Source: Chrysopilus asiliformis
Taxonomy: Eukaryota > Arthropoda > Insecta > Diptera > Rhagionidae
Length of the DNA stretch: 64,000 bases
Direction of reading: 5' to 3'
Assembly (NCBI GenBank): GCA_964034945.1
Contig: OZ035963.1
Span: forward strand, 61,539,182-61,603,181
Shown: piece by piece, positions 34,083 through 46,660 of the stretch
Layout of the letters: every line of letters starts with the position of its first letter
Position numbering within the stretch: the first letter of the stretch is position 1
Program-made: the position numbers and the translations under genes
The notes under the pieces: generated by a model
Database searches by the model: none
The model's input: only the letters and a program-made list of their open reading frames with translations
What the model was told of the DNA's origin: nothing

Positions 34083-37000
34083 TAGACTATGGAATATGCA
34101 GTCAGTAGGGTAACTAGGGCAGCATACGCCCGCAATGGAAGATACTCTTGATAGAAAGGGGCCCTCGGGGGATAGAAGTGGAAAAAAGGGGGTAGAAAGG
34201 GAAGAGACTCTTGATAGAAAGAAAAATATGCGAGTATGCAAAAAAAATGTGCTCCCGGTGTGTTTTGATTGAAAAAATCCCCTGCGGCGCATTTCATTGC
34301 AATGTTTTGGAAAAATCTTTCCTGCTGCGCAATTTGTGTTATATTCTATAAATAAATTAGCGTTTTTTCGAAAACACTAAAGGGGCAAAATGCAGTTTTT
34401 GCAGCAAGCACCGCTTTGCCTTGCTGAGTACATTTGGATTAACTTCGAGCCATTAAAAGCTTTCTTTTTTCTACTCCCTCCACGTATTATCGGTCCCGAA
34501 TCACGTACATGTGCTTAATTTCAATCTCAGTGTTAAATGTAGGGATCAAATCTATAACTGTGTGCGTGTATTACAAAAAAAAGTAAGAAAAAAATTTCCC
34601 TGCGGCGCATTTTATAGAGATTGACTGGTATGTATGAAATTATATCACCTTTGTATACCAATAAATTTCTATCACCATTCAGAATAAAATGGTTTTCCCG
34701 AACAGGGGGCCCAAAGCAATTTTTTTTTAAATACAGCTAGTCGAATGCTCCCATCTCATGTCATGGCCCTCACTCCAGTAGGCATGGATATCTCTTTAAC
34801 CCTTTCGGTATTTTGATGCCATATGGCATCATTAAAATTTTTAATTTTTTTTTTGTTTTAAATGAATACTAATAGCTTAAACATCATTAATTTGTATACA
34901 GAGTATTTTTAAAACCCATAGAAAAAAACATGTACCGAAAGCGTTAATCCACCCGCCGAAATAACTCCCATTCGCACTAGTGCAACGTCATTTTGGCAAA
35001 CAATTTTGTATGACCTGAAACTACTTGGATTGCCCATAGTTTGCAATTGAGCTAAAATTTGGTTCATACCTGAGGAGTGAATTAAGCCTTTCCGAAAAAG
35101 GAAGAGATAAAAATTTGTGATTTTCCGGTAGAAGCCGTTTTCCATTTCCCCTCCGTATTTATTGTTCAATAGCGTCAGTACAAATTCACGTGAATGAAAA
35201 CCACATAAGTGAAAGCAGCTTAAATGTAAAAAATTCGATTTTTTTGCAAACAAAACCTCCCCTCTAAATCAGTTTTCCTACTGTACTAACACGGTTTTTT
35301 CCTTGGTTACTTCCTCCACACCTCAAACATCCTACAAAAAGCTAGATAAAGACAGCTCGTTAAAGAATTATACTCCAGGAATTTTTTTTTGTATTTATGT
35401 GTACTTTTAATATACTTTATATACAATTTTTCCCACCCTAGAATACGCGGAGGAGATAGAATTCCGCGATTAAGCTCGGCATTTATTTTTTCCACTTAAA
35501 ATTTTGCTGAGATGGTGTTTCATTTAGTAAGGAAATGCCAGAGAAGATATCCTGTTCGCATCCTGGAGAACAGTTAAGAGAGGGAGAGATCGCATTTGTG
35601 TGGTGATTGGTGATGGGTGGATGGATGGATGGTTGGAAAAATGTGAATTATGCTGAAATGCGGAGGCTGGAGGGTGATTTGAAACCAGTTTCCCATTTTC
35701 CATTTTTCGGTGTAATTTAAGCTCTTTCTTTGAAGTGGATTTTTTTTTTCATTTCGTTGGCGCTTTTTTCTTGCGATATCGCAGTTGTTGTCTTGAGGCT
35801 GCCTTCTGTCGATCCTGTTTTCAGCGTTGCGTTGTTCTCGTTCGTCTCTCATAAAATGTGGCACTGGGAAAAATTCTATAACGTCGCGACGTTGAATTAA
35901 AAGAATAACGACCCCCGACCTTGACTTAAGTTCCGTGTTGTTTTCATTTTTTTTTTACTTTCGAGTCCTGTGTAACTTTGCTTTTCGTCCTGGATTTTAT
36001 TTTTTATTATATTTCTGCTTGTTTTTACACCGAGTTGCTGATACTTTTGTACTTTTCGTCCTTTTCAAGTTTACCTTCTTTGGAGGAATTCGTATTGTTG
36101 GTACTTTTTTTTTGTGCAAGGTTTCTTCATTATGAAATGAGACTATTCTTCTGAGAAGAGGAGAGTCCTTATTTGAGCTATGAAGCACATCGCCAATTCT
36201 TAGCTATGAGTAATGAGCATCATCGCACCTGCAGCTGGCAAATGATTCCACAGGACGCTCTGGACTCCTGTCGAATACAACAATCAAGATAGAAGGTACT
36301 AAGACGATGACGTCGATTATTATGACGACGGCCTCTTCCTTCAGGACTTCTTGCTTTCACTTCCATTGCCACGTCCTTTGGCGGTTGTAGTTGTTGTTTT
36401 TGTTGCCGCCGCGGTAGCGTTGATGATGATTGTGACCCAGTTCCAAAAGTAAATGAATTTTTATTAAAAATACGAATTTAATGACGACACCAACCGACTG
36501 CCGTGATGAAAATAAAAACGAAACAAAGGAAAATTTAAAAAAGTCGTGTAGACGTCTTGGTTGTTGTCCTGGTTTTGTCGCCATCGACACCGCCACCGTC
36601 GCCGCGCCAGGACTTGTTGATTATTTGCGTTTGAAATAATCTCTTACTTGTGCTTCGTGGGCTATTTATGGCTGTTGGTTTTATGGAATGAGGAAGACGT
36701 AATTTTCCTTCATTTTTCCATTTTCCACCTAGATTTGCTGGCGTGTTTTTTTTTCTTTCATGAAATTGACTCTGTAAGAAAAGTTTGTTTGAGAGAGAAA
36801 AAAAAAGTTGAAATTATTCACACTTTCGATGGTACTTTGGCGAGAGTTTTTTATGGTTTCATAATCAAATTATGTAAAAATCACTTTACATAATTACGCC
36901 AACGATGCTTCATAAATGAGTTTTTTGACTTTTGACATTGGTAACATCTTTTGTGACTGTTGTTCTATTTTTTTTTAATTTCCTAACATTTTCTAGCCTC

Positions 37001-39752
37001 CTTGACAATTTCTTCCAGCACATAAATCACTTTTTCATGTGATTTTTACGAGGTGACCATTTAGTGTGTTTTCAAACCTCACCAGACAACTTTGGCCAAT
37101 TATTACTAGCCGCTGGACGCTCCCTGCGAATAATTTAAAACAAGTTTCATCCCCTTTCGATCCACACTCGTAGCAACTACTAGTCTACGTCTTGCCCTTA
37201 GTTGGACATTATTAGGACACTGCGGTGGTCAATTGCCAAACAAGGTGTAAACCAGTCGTTAATTTTGCCCTTTGACCACCGATGGACAGTAAGTAATGAA
37301 AATATTTTACGTTATGAAGACGATCGTGTCCTTTTCATTTATGTAGAGTTCTTTAAGGAGTTTTGTAAGGATAAGTGATTTTTTGACCATCTGCTGTCGT
37401 GAAAGTCGTTTCGCTGTTGCGATTAATTTAAATAAAGTTCAGTCCAGGGGTCAAGAAGGGATTTACTTACGGCTCGACACCTGAATGTAAAACGGCTTTT
37501 ATTGAGTGAACTCACGTGCTAAATTAAATTAACTCAACAAATTGATTTCTTATTTGATTTTTTACGAAACCGGATTTTAATTTTAATAATTTTGATTTTT
37601 TCACAGATTTTTACCAAAAATTAGTTTCTTTTCCTGAAAATTTCTGTTAAGAAAACTGCGATGCTGGCAGGATTTTTTTTTTTTCAAAAAACAGTGCCTC
37701 AGGTGAAATTTCTTGAAAGCCCAGGGTTAATATACCCTTGAAAAGGTCCTTAAATTTTACATTGTGGAAACAAAATTTTCGAAACTATTTTTTCTGTTTA
37801 CTTGGCAACACTGGCCCCCAGATAGCTAAAATTTTGCACAATTATTTCTAGGGCGAAGGTGTACTAAAAGGGATAAGAAATTTTCTTACTGGAAGCAAGG
37901 GCAGTTTTAGTATGGTTACGTTCTTTGTTAGGAGATTTTCAACTTTTTCAGGATTTTTTGTTGAAAGTTTTATCTGAGAAATCGTTCGTAAAAAAAAATT
38001 TCGGATGTTTTTTGGGGAAATTTTGTTGAGGACTTGGCCCTGTACCCGTCCTGCATCCGCCTCCGCATCACCACCCGCATCCGTCCAAAAGAGGTCTCAA
38101 TTTTTAGGGGGAATAATAACTGTTTTTTTAATAACAAAAATATATACGGGGTTATCCTCACATGTTTAGAGGGAGTAGGTGGCTGCTTAAAATTAAAACT
38201 CAAAAAATCCCGCACAAGTGTCATGTGAGAGGAGGGGAGATTCAAATTCGCGAAAATTAGTGTCACTTACAACCTTTTATAGATTGGGTCAAAAATGCCT
38301 TATTAGCCATGAAAATCACGTCTATTTCGTACGCGTGGCAGTTTTTCAGCGCAGGCAATGCATAGATTTAACCAAATCCGAAACGGACTTACTATGACGA
38401 GCTTTATTTTGGAAAAGAAAAATCTCTGTTGAAAAATACCTGCAAAAATAACTATAGTTTTCTTTGTTGTTCATTAATTTTTCAACTGGGGCTTTCCTTT
38501 TAAAAAATGAGGCTCGTTCTAGTTTTACGATAATTCAAAAACTATTAATTTTAGAAATAGCAGGTTAATGGATTTCTTATTTTTTCATCAAAACCTACTG
38601 TTTTTGATTGACCTGCAAGCAGCATGGCAAAACTTGCCCTGCGTATGAAATAGACGTATGAAAATCGCCATATTTTTTTTTATGTTTTTTTTATGATTTT
38701 CTCGAAAACAGCTTATCGAAAACTTTATTTGAAAGCAGTTAGTCTTAATCAAAAACAGGCCCAAGAAAATATAGAAAATATTTAGTAAATGAGCAAACAC
38801 CTTATCTTTCAAACAGATTGAAATTTTCTCGGAAACGGTTCCTGGGCAGAGAAATTGATTTGGAGAAGATATGTTTTTTATTAGAAGTTATCTACAAAGT
38901 ATTCGTTTTTTTTATCTATATTCCCCACTTTTTTTATCACAAATATTTCTTTTATTTTTAAAATGTTCAAAAAACCATCATGAAACATCCCCAAAATGGT
39001 TTCTCTTTTCAGATCCTAAATCCACAAAGACGAAATTGTTTCAATATTTCGCAAATTCCATCTTTGTCTTCGTCATTCCATCTGAGGTATTTATTTGAAT
39101 ATAATGTTTTTGTAAATTTAACTGCTAGCTGGTATATAAATGAAACTTTATTTTATATATTTTACACTCTTATCCCAATACAAATACCATATGGAACATA
39201 CATGTGTGTTTTTACATATGTAACATGTAGTTTTTGTTTTCATGAAACTTATTTGTGAAATTAATTTACGAAAACTTTGTTTGGGCGTAGAGTGTGGGTT
39301 ATAAACTTTATTCGGTCGTTGGCTCGTACGGGTGAATTAAAGATCTGCGTTAATTCCTATCGTGCCTACATCTAGTCGCTCCTTCCCAAAATTTCTGCAA
39401 AATTTCGTATCACTAAATAGAAGTACACAGAAATGACGTCCTCCATATTGTGGTGATGTTGTGTTGTTAGGAAAAGGCAGAACCAGTATCGAATAAACTT
39501 TATACACAAAATATGTACTTTGTCCCATGTATGTACCAAGAAAAGAAAATGGGAAAAACGGTCCTAGCTTCGAATCCAGAACTTAAATTAAAAGGATAGA
39601 GAAAACCTTTCGTTTCGTACACATCCCAATTTTCCTAGAAGCCATACATATTTTAGGGTGTGGGGATCTTTCAAGGGAGGTTCTGTTTCTGTTAGCATCC
39701 ACTCATTCTTTATGATACCGAAAATGAAACATAAATTTAGTACATATAAGTA
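34083..39752. other. Unassigned region, no gene supported
   Basis: Contains three copies of the CCTGCGGCGCATTT motif (34281, 34321, 34599), a small GGAT run (35612-35636), and a less AT-rich stretch at 35700-37500 with CG-rich strings such as CGCCACCGTCGCCGCGCC near 36590 that resembles insect UTR or promoter sequence. Frames up to 114 codons (34909-35253, -) show no domain. A plus-strand frame at 38871-39258 is Phe-rich. No tRNA or other RNA gene was recognised. If a neighbouring gene is present, these may be its non-coding exons or introns. Confidence 0.3.
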
Positions 39753-39754
39753 TA

Positions 39755-40741
39755 CAGGGTTGTGCAAAAGTTCCCGTACATTTTTTGGTACAAATAAATG
39801 CGAGAATGTTTCAAAATGTCATGTTAAAAATTGCTTTTCTCGGCAAATTATGTTTTATTATTATCAAATAACATAAATGAAATAATTTTTATTACAGTAA
39901 ATGCTCAAAATTTGAGCCATTTGCTTTTATGCACGCTCGCACCCGTTTTCGAAAATTTTGAACAATGGTCGCTAATTGTTCAACAGAAATTTCGTCCCAA
40001 GCGCGTATTAAAGCTCTTTTTAAAGCATCAACATTACAGTAACTTTTTCCTGACACTTTTTGCTCCAATAAAGACCAGACTGAATAGTCCATTGGGTTCA
40101 AATCTGGTGAGTTTGGCGGCCAAACGTCCTTGTTCCAAAATCCTGGAAACAACTCATTACAGAGCTCAATTATTTTTTTCGCTAAATGGGATGGGGCCCA
40201 GTCTTGCTGCAGCGTCCAGGCATCGTTTCCGAAGTGATTCTTTGCCCATGAATGCAGAACATCTCGAAGAATAGCTTGTTGATACACTGTTGCATTGATT
40301 TTCAAGTTTCTCTCAATGAAAACCAATGGCGTCTTTCCCGATGCACAGATTCCAGCCCAAACCATAACAGATTATGGAAAATGGCGGCGAGTGATGATAT
40401 TTGCCTCCACTGACTTCTTTTGGCATTTTTTAAGTAGTTGTCTATCGTTCTGGCGGTTATGGTTGCGCTCAACAGTAAATATTTTTTCATCTGTAAACAG
40501 TACTCTTTGAAGTCGACCAGCACCAACCAGACGAAGCATGCATCGCGCCTTTGTGAGCCGTTTCGCTGGTTATTTTTAGACCTCATAACGTGGTTAAAGG
40601 GTTTAAACTGGTCGTAAAATCACTTAATTTTAAATAAACAAGTTGGACTGATTGGAAAAAATGGCAACGAAGGCAGACAAACCATTTTTTGGTGAAAAAG
40701 ACTGATATTTTAAAATGTACGGGAACTTTTGCACAACCCTG
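39755..40741 (-). mobile_element. DD37D (maT-type) mariner element, internally deleted
   Basis: Perfect 30-bp inverted repeats (39755-39784 and 40712-40741), beginning CAGGGTTGTGCAAAAGTTCC, enclose 987 bp. TA flanks both sides (39753-39754 and 40742-40743), as required for the Tc1/mariner superfamily. Full elements of this group are about 1.3 kb. Here only about 140 bp separate the right inverted repeat from the catalytic region of the transposase, so the helix-turn-helix DNA-binding domain has been deleted. The perfect inverted repeats suggest the insertion is not old and could still be mobilised by a complete relative elsewhere. Confidence 0.92.
39892..40569 (-). pseudogene. DD37D mariner transposase, truncated and with a stop codon
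   Basis: Reading the minus strand from 40569, the protein begins KRLTKARCMLRLVG, reaches the first catalytic Asp in FTDEKIF (codon 40489-40491), meets an in-frame TAA at 40372-40374, and then continues as SVMVWAGICASGKTPLVF. The second Asp is in QQDWAPSH and the third in SPDLNPMDY. I count 37 residues between the second and third Asp, which defines the DD37D (maT) group, and 95 between the first and second. The C-terminus ends at 39892. The N-terminal paired HTH domain is absent, and a stop at 40570-40572 closes the frame upstream. All three catalytic residues survive, but the TAA and the deletion make it non-functional. Confidence 0.88.
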
Positions 40742-40743
40742 TA

Positions 40744-41934
40744 TAACAATAGGGACACAAATAAGTTTTAGTCTATTTAAAATTAGGAGGTGGTTGAATA
40801 ATAATTCCCTCCAAGGTTGGATTTTGATTAAATAAAAGAAATTTCGAATGTTTTACTGTATTTGAAATTAATTTTTTGGTTGAAATAATGGACGCAACTT
40901 ATGTGATAATTAAAAGACTAGAAAAATATGCCAAAAATGTTTTTTTTGCATATTTTTGCATACATATATAATTTTAAATACAGAGAATCCTTGTTAAAAG
41001 CTGTAATTTGGTTTCAAAAAAATGTCGCGTTATAAAAATGTCGCGAATTTTATATGCGGAGATTTAAGTGTGTTTAAAATTGGACCGAGGAGGGGGGGGG
41101 GGGGGGGGGGTTGAATAATAATTTCCGAAATTTTCATTTTTTTTATCCCACACCAAAATGGTTTCAAATTTTGAATTAGGTTGCTGCAACATTTGTAAGG
41201 TTTAGAACTTATAATTATTAAAGGTTGAAGAAATAGTCTAAATTAGGCTGGTTTTGGCTCCATTAATTTGATAAGCATGATGGTCCAGGAGCGTAGATAA
41301 GAAGGAAGGGATTTGGAAGCTCAAACCCCCAATTGAGAATCAAATTTACACTATATAAAAAGGCGTTTCACAATTATTATATGAAAGTACTGGGAACAAA
41401 ATCTGTTCACTTTTTTTTAATGTGTCTTGGCGCTGTTTTTCTAGGGCTGGCATTATGTTTTTCCGAATTGACAAAAAACCTCCCAATTCCCTTGAATGGA
41501 GGACTGCATACGATGAAAAAGACGATGGGATGGAAACATTAATTTGTATTTTACCTTGGCACTTAAAAAGGTTGTATTTGACCTTGCCAGTTAAATTTTC
41601 TTCCACTTATGGCAAACATTTATACCTGTTTTAATAGAAATTTTGCCTGCGGCTCAGTTTTTGTTGCATACCCAAGAGCTTGCTTAACAAGATAATCACA
41701 AACAAAAATTCAGACAACCTCTTTTCTCTGATCGGTCTTTCAAAATTTTCAAACATACAGAAAAAATGCGTTTTCTCATTTCCTTTTTTTTTTAGAAAGG
41801 AAGAGCAATTATCGACAGAGTTTTTAGGTGTGAAAGTTTAACATGGATTCCGAACCATGGATTGGATGATAACATTTGTGAGGTACTAAAAAATTTCAAA
41901 GCCAGAGGTTTTGAATCGTTTTTAGATTTCGAAA
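40744..41934. other. Unassigned region with a poly(G) run
   Basis: A G run of 19 lies at 41092-41110. The sequence around it (AGGAGG, then TTGAATAATAATTTCC) is similar to 40787-40810 (AGGAGGTGGTTGAATAATAA), so this is a small repeat in two copies. Reverse copies of CTTACAAATGTTG (41187) and one of the CCTGCGGC motif (41646) also lie here. No gene. Confidence 0.4.
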
Positions 41935-42073
41935 CTATTTGTCCATAAAATATATTACGCTAATTTTGGTTCTTTCGACAGCCCCCTTCCCCCACCCTCG
42001 TCAAGCTTTTTTATATGGTACCGCAGACCTTCCTTCCCTCCATAAAAATGTGACGTATTTTATGGGCAGCCGT
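41935..42073 (+). mobile_element. Repeat family D, complete copy
   Basis: TTTGTCCATAAAATATATTA, CGCTAATTTTGG, a C-rich middle, TATGGTACCGCAGACC and the right end GTGACGTATTTTATGGGCAG keep the order of the family. The inverted ends match over about 18 bases with a few changes. Confidence 0.7.
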
Positions 42074-43356
42074 ATTTTACCAATAGACCCTGGGTGGACC
42101 TGCGACATTTGTAAGGTATTACACACTATGAGGGGCAGAGACTTCGAAATCGAGTCCAGCTTTCACAAATTTAGGCTTTGTAACGTTTCTTTTCTTTTGC
42201 TATGAATACATGGAATGCGATAACTGAAAGAGATTGCAGGATTTGTAAGGTTTCTATTCCATCCACATCGGAGGTTTTAATAACTGATGCTGTCGTTAAT
42301 ACTCTTTAATCAAATCTCCTAAAATACTTATCTGATCATTGAGAATTCTCATCACATATACCAAATCGACTCTTGACAATTGCAAGTCATACTCATATAT
42401 TATTTCAGCAAAAATAATTTCTTTTAATCTTTGATGTGAAAATTTATCCCCACTAGTATAAAACTTTCATAGTAATTAATATTGATCGACATTACGGAAT
42501 GAATTTACCATTCAAGCGAAGTTGATTCCACCTAAGTTTCCGATGGGCGATAGAAAATTGTCCAGGGATCTGGAAAACGGCATTTCAATGTTTAAGTTTT
42601 AAGGTGGATACAGCAAAAAGTAGCATGTATGAATATTGAGGATAATACCGGGATAAAATACATTCACATTTATATTATGGGGGGATAGATAGATATGTGA
42701 GAATGGATAAAACACTATGGCAATGGATGAAATACATTTAAATCTTCACATATAAATATATATCCACATATGTAAATATCTCTATGAGGGAATAACCGCG
42801 TATATCCAAGGATAAAATAGAGTGGATTGTGTGGTTTGGGGATGATGGAAGGACGGATGGATGGAAGGACGGATGGATGGTTGGAAATTGGAAGTAAAGC
42901 AACCACTTCTTCCGTGTGATACAAAAGGACGTTTCATCCCTTTACAGTTATTTTCATTTTAAGCTAACATCACATTTGGTATTGCCCCCCGTACCCCTCC
43001 TCCGAAAAAGTTGAAGTTGAAGTTGGAGCTGGAACTGGAGTTGGCATTTACGTATATTATGGTTGACTTGAAAGTGCTGGGCTGTTTTTCGGGGGTTGGG
43101 AAGTTCAGTATATCGAGAGTCGTACAATTCACACGTAGAATGTAAGGCATTTTAACAAACTAGAGAACCGAAGACTAGGACTAGAAAGTCCTTACCGCGG
43201 AGCGTCGGTCGTTGGTTGACTGATACTATCCATAAAACGCATGGGGTTGGAGTGGAGAGCATTAAGTGGTGGGTTAGGGGGGTTTTGGCCTGCGATAGGG
43301 GGTTGGACTATGGCAGAATGATGGGACAAAACAAAGGCATTTTCTGACATTTTAGT

Positions 43357-43466
43357 GGCGGAACAACGACCAACGCGACGTGATGGTGGTTGAAGGGGGT
43401 TGAAAATACCCTTAGGAATGTGTTGTACCATTATCTGGAGATGTACAATATCTTATGTTATTCCAA
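43357..43466 (+). repeat. 110-bp duplication, copy 1
   Basis: Matches 45245-45354 at roughly nine bases in ten, from GGCGGAACAACGAC through GGAATGTGTTGTACCATTAT to ATTCCAA. The identity stops sharply at both ends. The two copies are in the same orientation, 1.9 kb apart. Confidence 0.75.
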
Positions 43467-44529
43467 AATGTATCCTCGTACACACAGATATATGTCAGTC
43501 AAACTAATTTACGTATGTGGGGATGGCGTACAACGAATACCGGGAAAGTACAATTTTCTGATCTCATATATGAGTTTTGTATCTAACACTTCTTCAACAT
43601 CCCGTCACCCTCCCACCCCCTGGAAAATCGCTAAGGGTACGTACGTTTTTTAGTCGTTTTATTTGTCTTCTTTTATGTTTGTTGGGTACAAAACTTGCTG
43701 CCGGATGGATACCCAAAGAGCCGTTCGTTCGTTCCCTAATGATACCGGGGATGGTAGAAACCAATGTGAAATGAGAATTTCACACGCAGGCAGAGGCGTA
43801 GTTTCGGAAAACTCTTTTATTTTCGGCTTTTCATTTTGAATGTATGACCTTTCGAGGGCAAATGTCACTAAAACCGAAGATTGATTAGCACTGGGGCGTT
43901 GTTTTTTTTTTTGCCTACAAATATATGGCTACAAATATATAGTATATGAAAGTGTTTTGTGTTGTATGTCAAGGGTTGGTTTTTGTGAAACTTTATCTTT
44001 TATTTATACTAAAGTTTTACATTTGCGTATGTGTTGCCTATCTTGAAATATTCATACGGCGCGTGAATATCCAAAGGAAAATCCCTCGAGGGCGTAATTC
44101 ATGTACGTTTGTCGATGACAAAATGTACAAAGACAAATGAGCTGAAGTTGATGAAGAGTTTTCAATAAGTGTCAATCTTTTAGCAAGTTATTTTGCTGAT
44201 ATGTTTTTGCGGTTTTCGCCTCGCGGCAGTGCGAAATATCAAAAGCCGAAAAAAACAGTCAATAAACTTTGAGATGCGTACAAGGAGTTTGTCATTTTGT
44301 CACAGTTTTTTTAACCCAATTTCGGCGTCACTCCTTTACCATTATTTTTGCTGAAGAATTTTAGGGGTTGCTACCCAAGATTTTTGAAATCGTAAAAGAA
44401 TCCGAAGTATTGAGACTTTCTTGCCCATCCCGTAGAAGTTCGATGATCCCTAACATGATCCTTAATTTCAATTGTTGATATTTTCCAAAACTCCAAAAAG
44501 AAAAAAAGAACCATCTGCTGTTGAAGAGC

Positions 44530-44980
44530 TTTAAAACTGTACAAATGTTTCAATATAATCCATTTCACCATCAGAAATTGAAGATACGGAACCGGAGACA
44601 AAAACTGTAAGAAAATAAAATCAGGCTCTCTGCTATCGACGGGTTATAAACTTTACAAATGTACTAATCCAATCTATCAAAGCTGCAAATTTACTGGCGG
44701 AGTAGACAACTGTGGCGTAACATTAATTTTATGATGCCAAGGCTCAATTTTTATGCATTTTCTCTTAATACCAACCTTACAAATGTTGTAATTCTAGCCA
44801 TGCGTCGAAACCGATGAAAAACTATAGGATCGGCACTGAAAAAAGAAAATTGTCAGACTTAAATATTTCCAATTAGTGTAAATTATTATCAGGGCTGTTG
44901 ATGAGTGACAGAGTCTTACAAATGTTGCAGCCTCTTTCGTAGTTTGCAATTTATATAAAACTGTAGGTGCGGTAGAAAAT
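44530..44980 (+). repeat. Degenerate tandem repeat built on the CTTACAAATGTTG motif
   Basis: Four motif copies start near 44538, 44651, 44775 and 44915, spacing 113, 124 and 140 bases. The last copy aligns well with 16560-16690 for over 70 bases on both sides of the motif. The units are strongly diverged, so this is an old array or a cluster of independent insertions. Non-coding. Confidence 0.45.
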
Positions 44981-45044
44981 TTGTCAAATTCCGCTGTGAA
45001 ATGTTAAGGCAACAAGGAGTTTAAATTTTCTATACCCTTAGGAA

Positions 45045-45215
45045 GTGGTTGTCCATAAAATACGTCACACATTTTGGGGAAGGGACAATGGATGGCTGCG
45101 GTACAGAACTCCGTACTAAGAATCGCGAAAACTGATTTCGAGAACGTGGGGGGTGGAGTGTCCAAAAAGCCTCAAATTATCGTGAAATATTTTATAGACA
45201 CCTTAAAATTATATT
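45045..45215 (+). mobile_element. Repeat family D, complete diverged copy
   Basis: Left end GGTTGTCCATAAAATACGTC, ACACATTTTGG; middle GCTGCGGTACAGAACTCCGT and GAATCGCGAAAACTG; right end GTGAAATATTTTATAGACAC. The block order is that of the 16732 copy. Confidence 0.6.
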
Positions 45216-45244
45216 TTTTATTGGGATTTCTTTTTCATTTTCTA

Positions 45245-45354
45245 GGCGGAACAACGACTAACGCGATATGATGGTGATTGAAGGGGGCTGAAAACATCCT
45301 TAGGAATGTGTTGTACCATTATCTGGAGATGTGTAATATCTTATGGCATTCCAA
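45245..45354 (+). repeat. 110-bp duplication, copy 2
   Basis: Partner of 43357-43466. It starts 30 bases after a family D copy, so it may have moved together with that element or been copied during repair near it. Confidence 0.75.
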
Positions 45355-46549
45355 TTTTTTTTAGAAAGTATGTCTGGTCAAGTATATTTCGAAAAGAACA
45401 AAAAATAGCTTGACATTTAAATTTTTATTAAAAATCGCACTTTTTGGGGACGAGGGTCGGAAAATCTCCCTTAAAAAGCCTTATCTTTTTTTGTTCACAT
45501 TTATAGACAGTTTCACAGAAAGTCCTCGCAAAGTGGAAGTTTTGCTTCTCCCAAAGATCCAAAAAATTGATTCCGAAGATTTCTCCATTAAAAACCAGTG
45601 TACAAAACTTTATTTTAAAATTTCGTTCTTTTCGAAGTTTCTCTCTCAATGACAGGAACATTTGCCAGGATTTCAGACTCTTGTTATTGGGTGGTATATT
45701 TTTAAAGAAAGGATGGCAGAAAAAAATCATCTGCTTTATTAAAACTATACAAAAATCGAAATTTCAAAATTTGTAATACCTCAGGATTTTACAATATATT
45801 CGCTGATCTAAATATGTTTGGATTTTGCACGATTATTAAATTCAGTACTAAGGATTCAAGTGATATCAAATAATAAAAACTGATCTCAACAAAAACCACT
45901 ACATATTTTGCATGTTTTTCGGTATAGGATTTTCCATAATAATTTTTATTTCAATTCCTTTTTTGAAGAAAAAAAAAATGACTACAATGAATTGCAGTGA
46001 GTACCACTAGACTTTAGTAGGTATAGTTTTTTTCTGTTATTTTGTAATATATTTTCCGGTGGAATGCTGTTCAGATCAGATACGAGAATACACTTTGTTA
46101 GTTTCATTTTTATTCCAACAAGAAATCATAATTTTTTCTCTATAGTCGTCCTGACTTTGTTGTTACGCAAAAGTTCAATTTTTTCGAGTAATCTTCAAAC
46201 ATTTACCCTGAAAATCAAACCATCCGTATCCGTATCTATCCATTCGTTACTGGTGTATTATGAGAGAAAAAAGACGGTAAAAATACTGGTTGGAAATAAT
46301 AACAAGAAGAAGAAAATAGAATGAAAAATAATAATAATACAAAAATATATATATATAAAGAAGAAGAAGAAAAAAAATTGATGTGAAGCCTGATCTGTAG
46401 GAAATAACAATGCCATGATACTTCATTCTCTGTCCAAAAAATCGAACGTGTATGAATAGAACGACAAATGTTGTTCGTTAATGCCCAAGCCACCGTATAT
46501 TATTCGGAAAAAGGCATCAACGAAGCCTAGGCGGCACAGAAGGCATTCA
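45355..46549. other. Unassigned region
   Basis: AT-rich, with short A/T repeats and an AAGAAGAAG run near 46358. The frame at 45428-45730 (-, 100 codons) has no domain. Confidence 0.35.
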
Positions 46550-46660
46550 TCTTTTTAACCATCTATCCATCCATCCATCTATCCAGTCAGGCATTCATCC
46601 ATCCATCTATCCATCCATTCGCCTATCCAAGCGTTCATCTATTCAGAATCATTCAACCCA
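46550..46660. repeat. Imperfect ATCC/ATCT microsatellite
   Basis: Repeated CATCCATC and CTATCCA units with interruptions, followed by similar CATTCA units to about 46700. Related GGAT runs are at 35612-35636 and 42840-42885. Confidence 0.8.

Larger units (their letters stand above)
42074..45044. other. Mixed region with short dispersed repeats
   Basis: Includes two reverse copies of the CTTACAAATGTTG motif (42104, 42239) and four further copies at 44538-44927, a run of GGAT units at 42840-42885, and one half of a 110-bp duplication (43357-43466). The rest seems unique, with CATATG-like strings. Frames under 90 codons show no domain; the minus-strand frame 43192-43431 overlaps the duplication. 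Confidence 0.4.
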
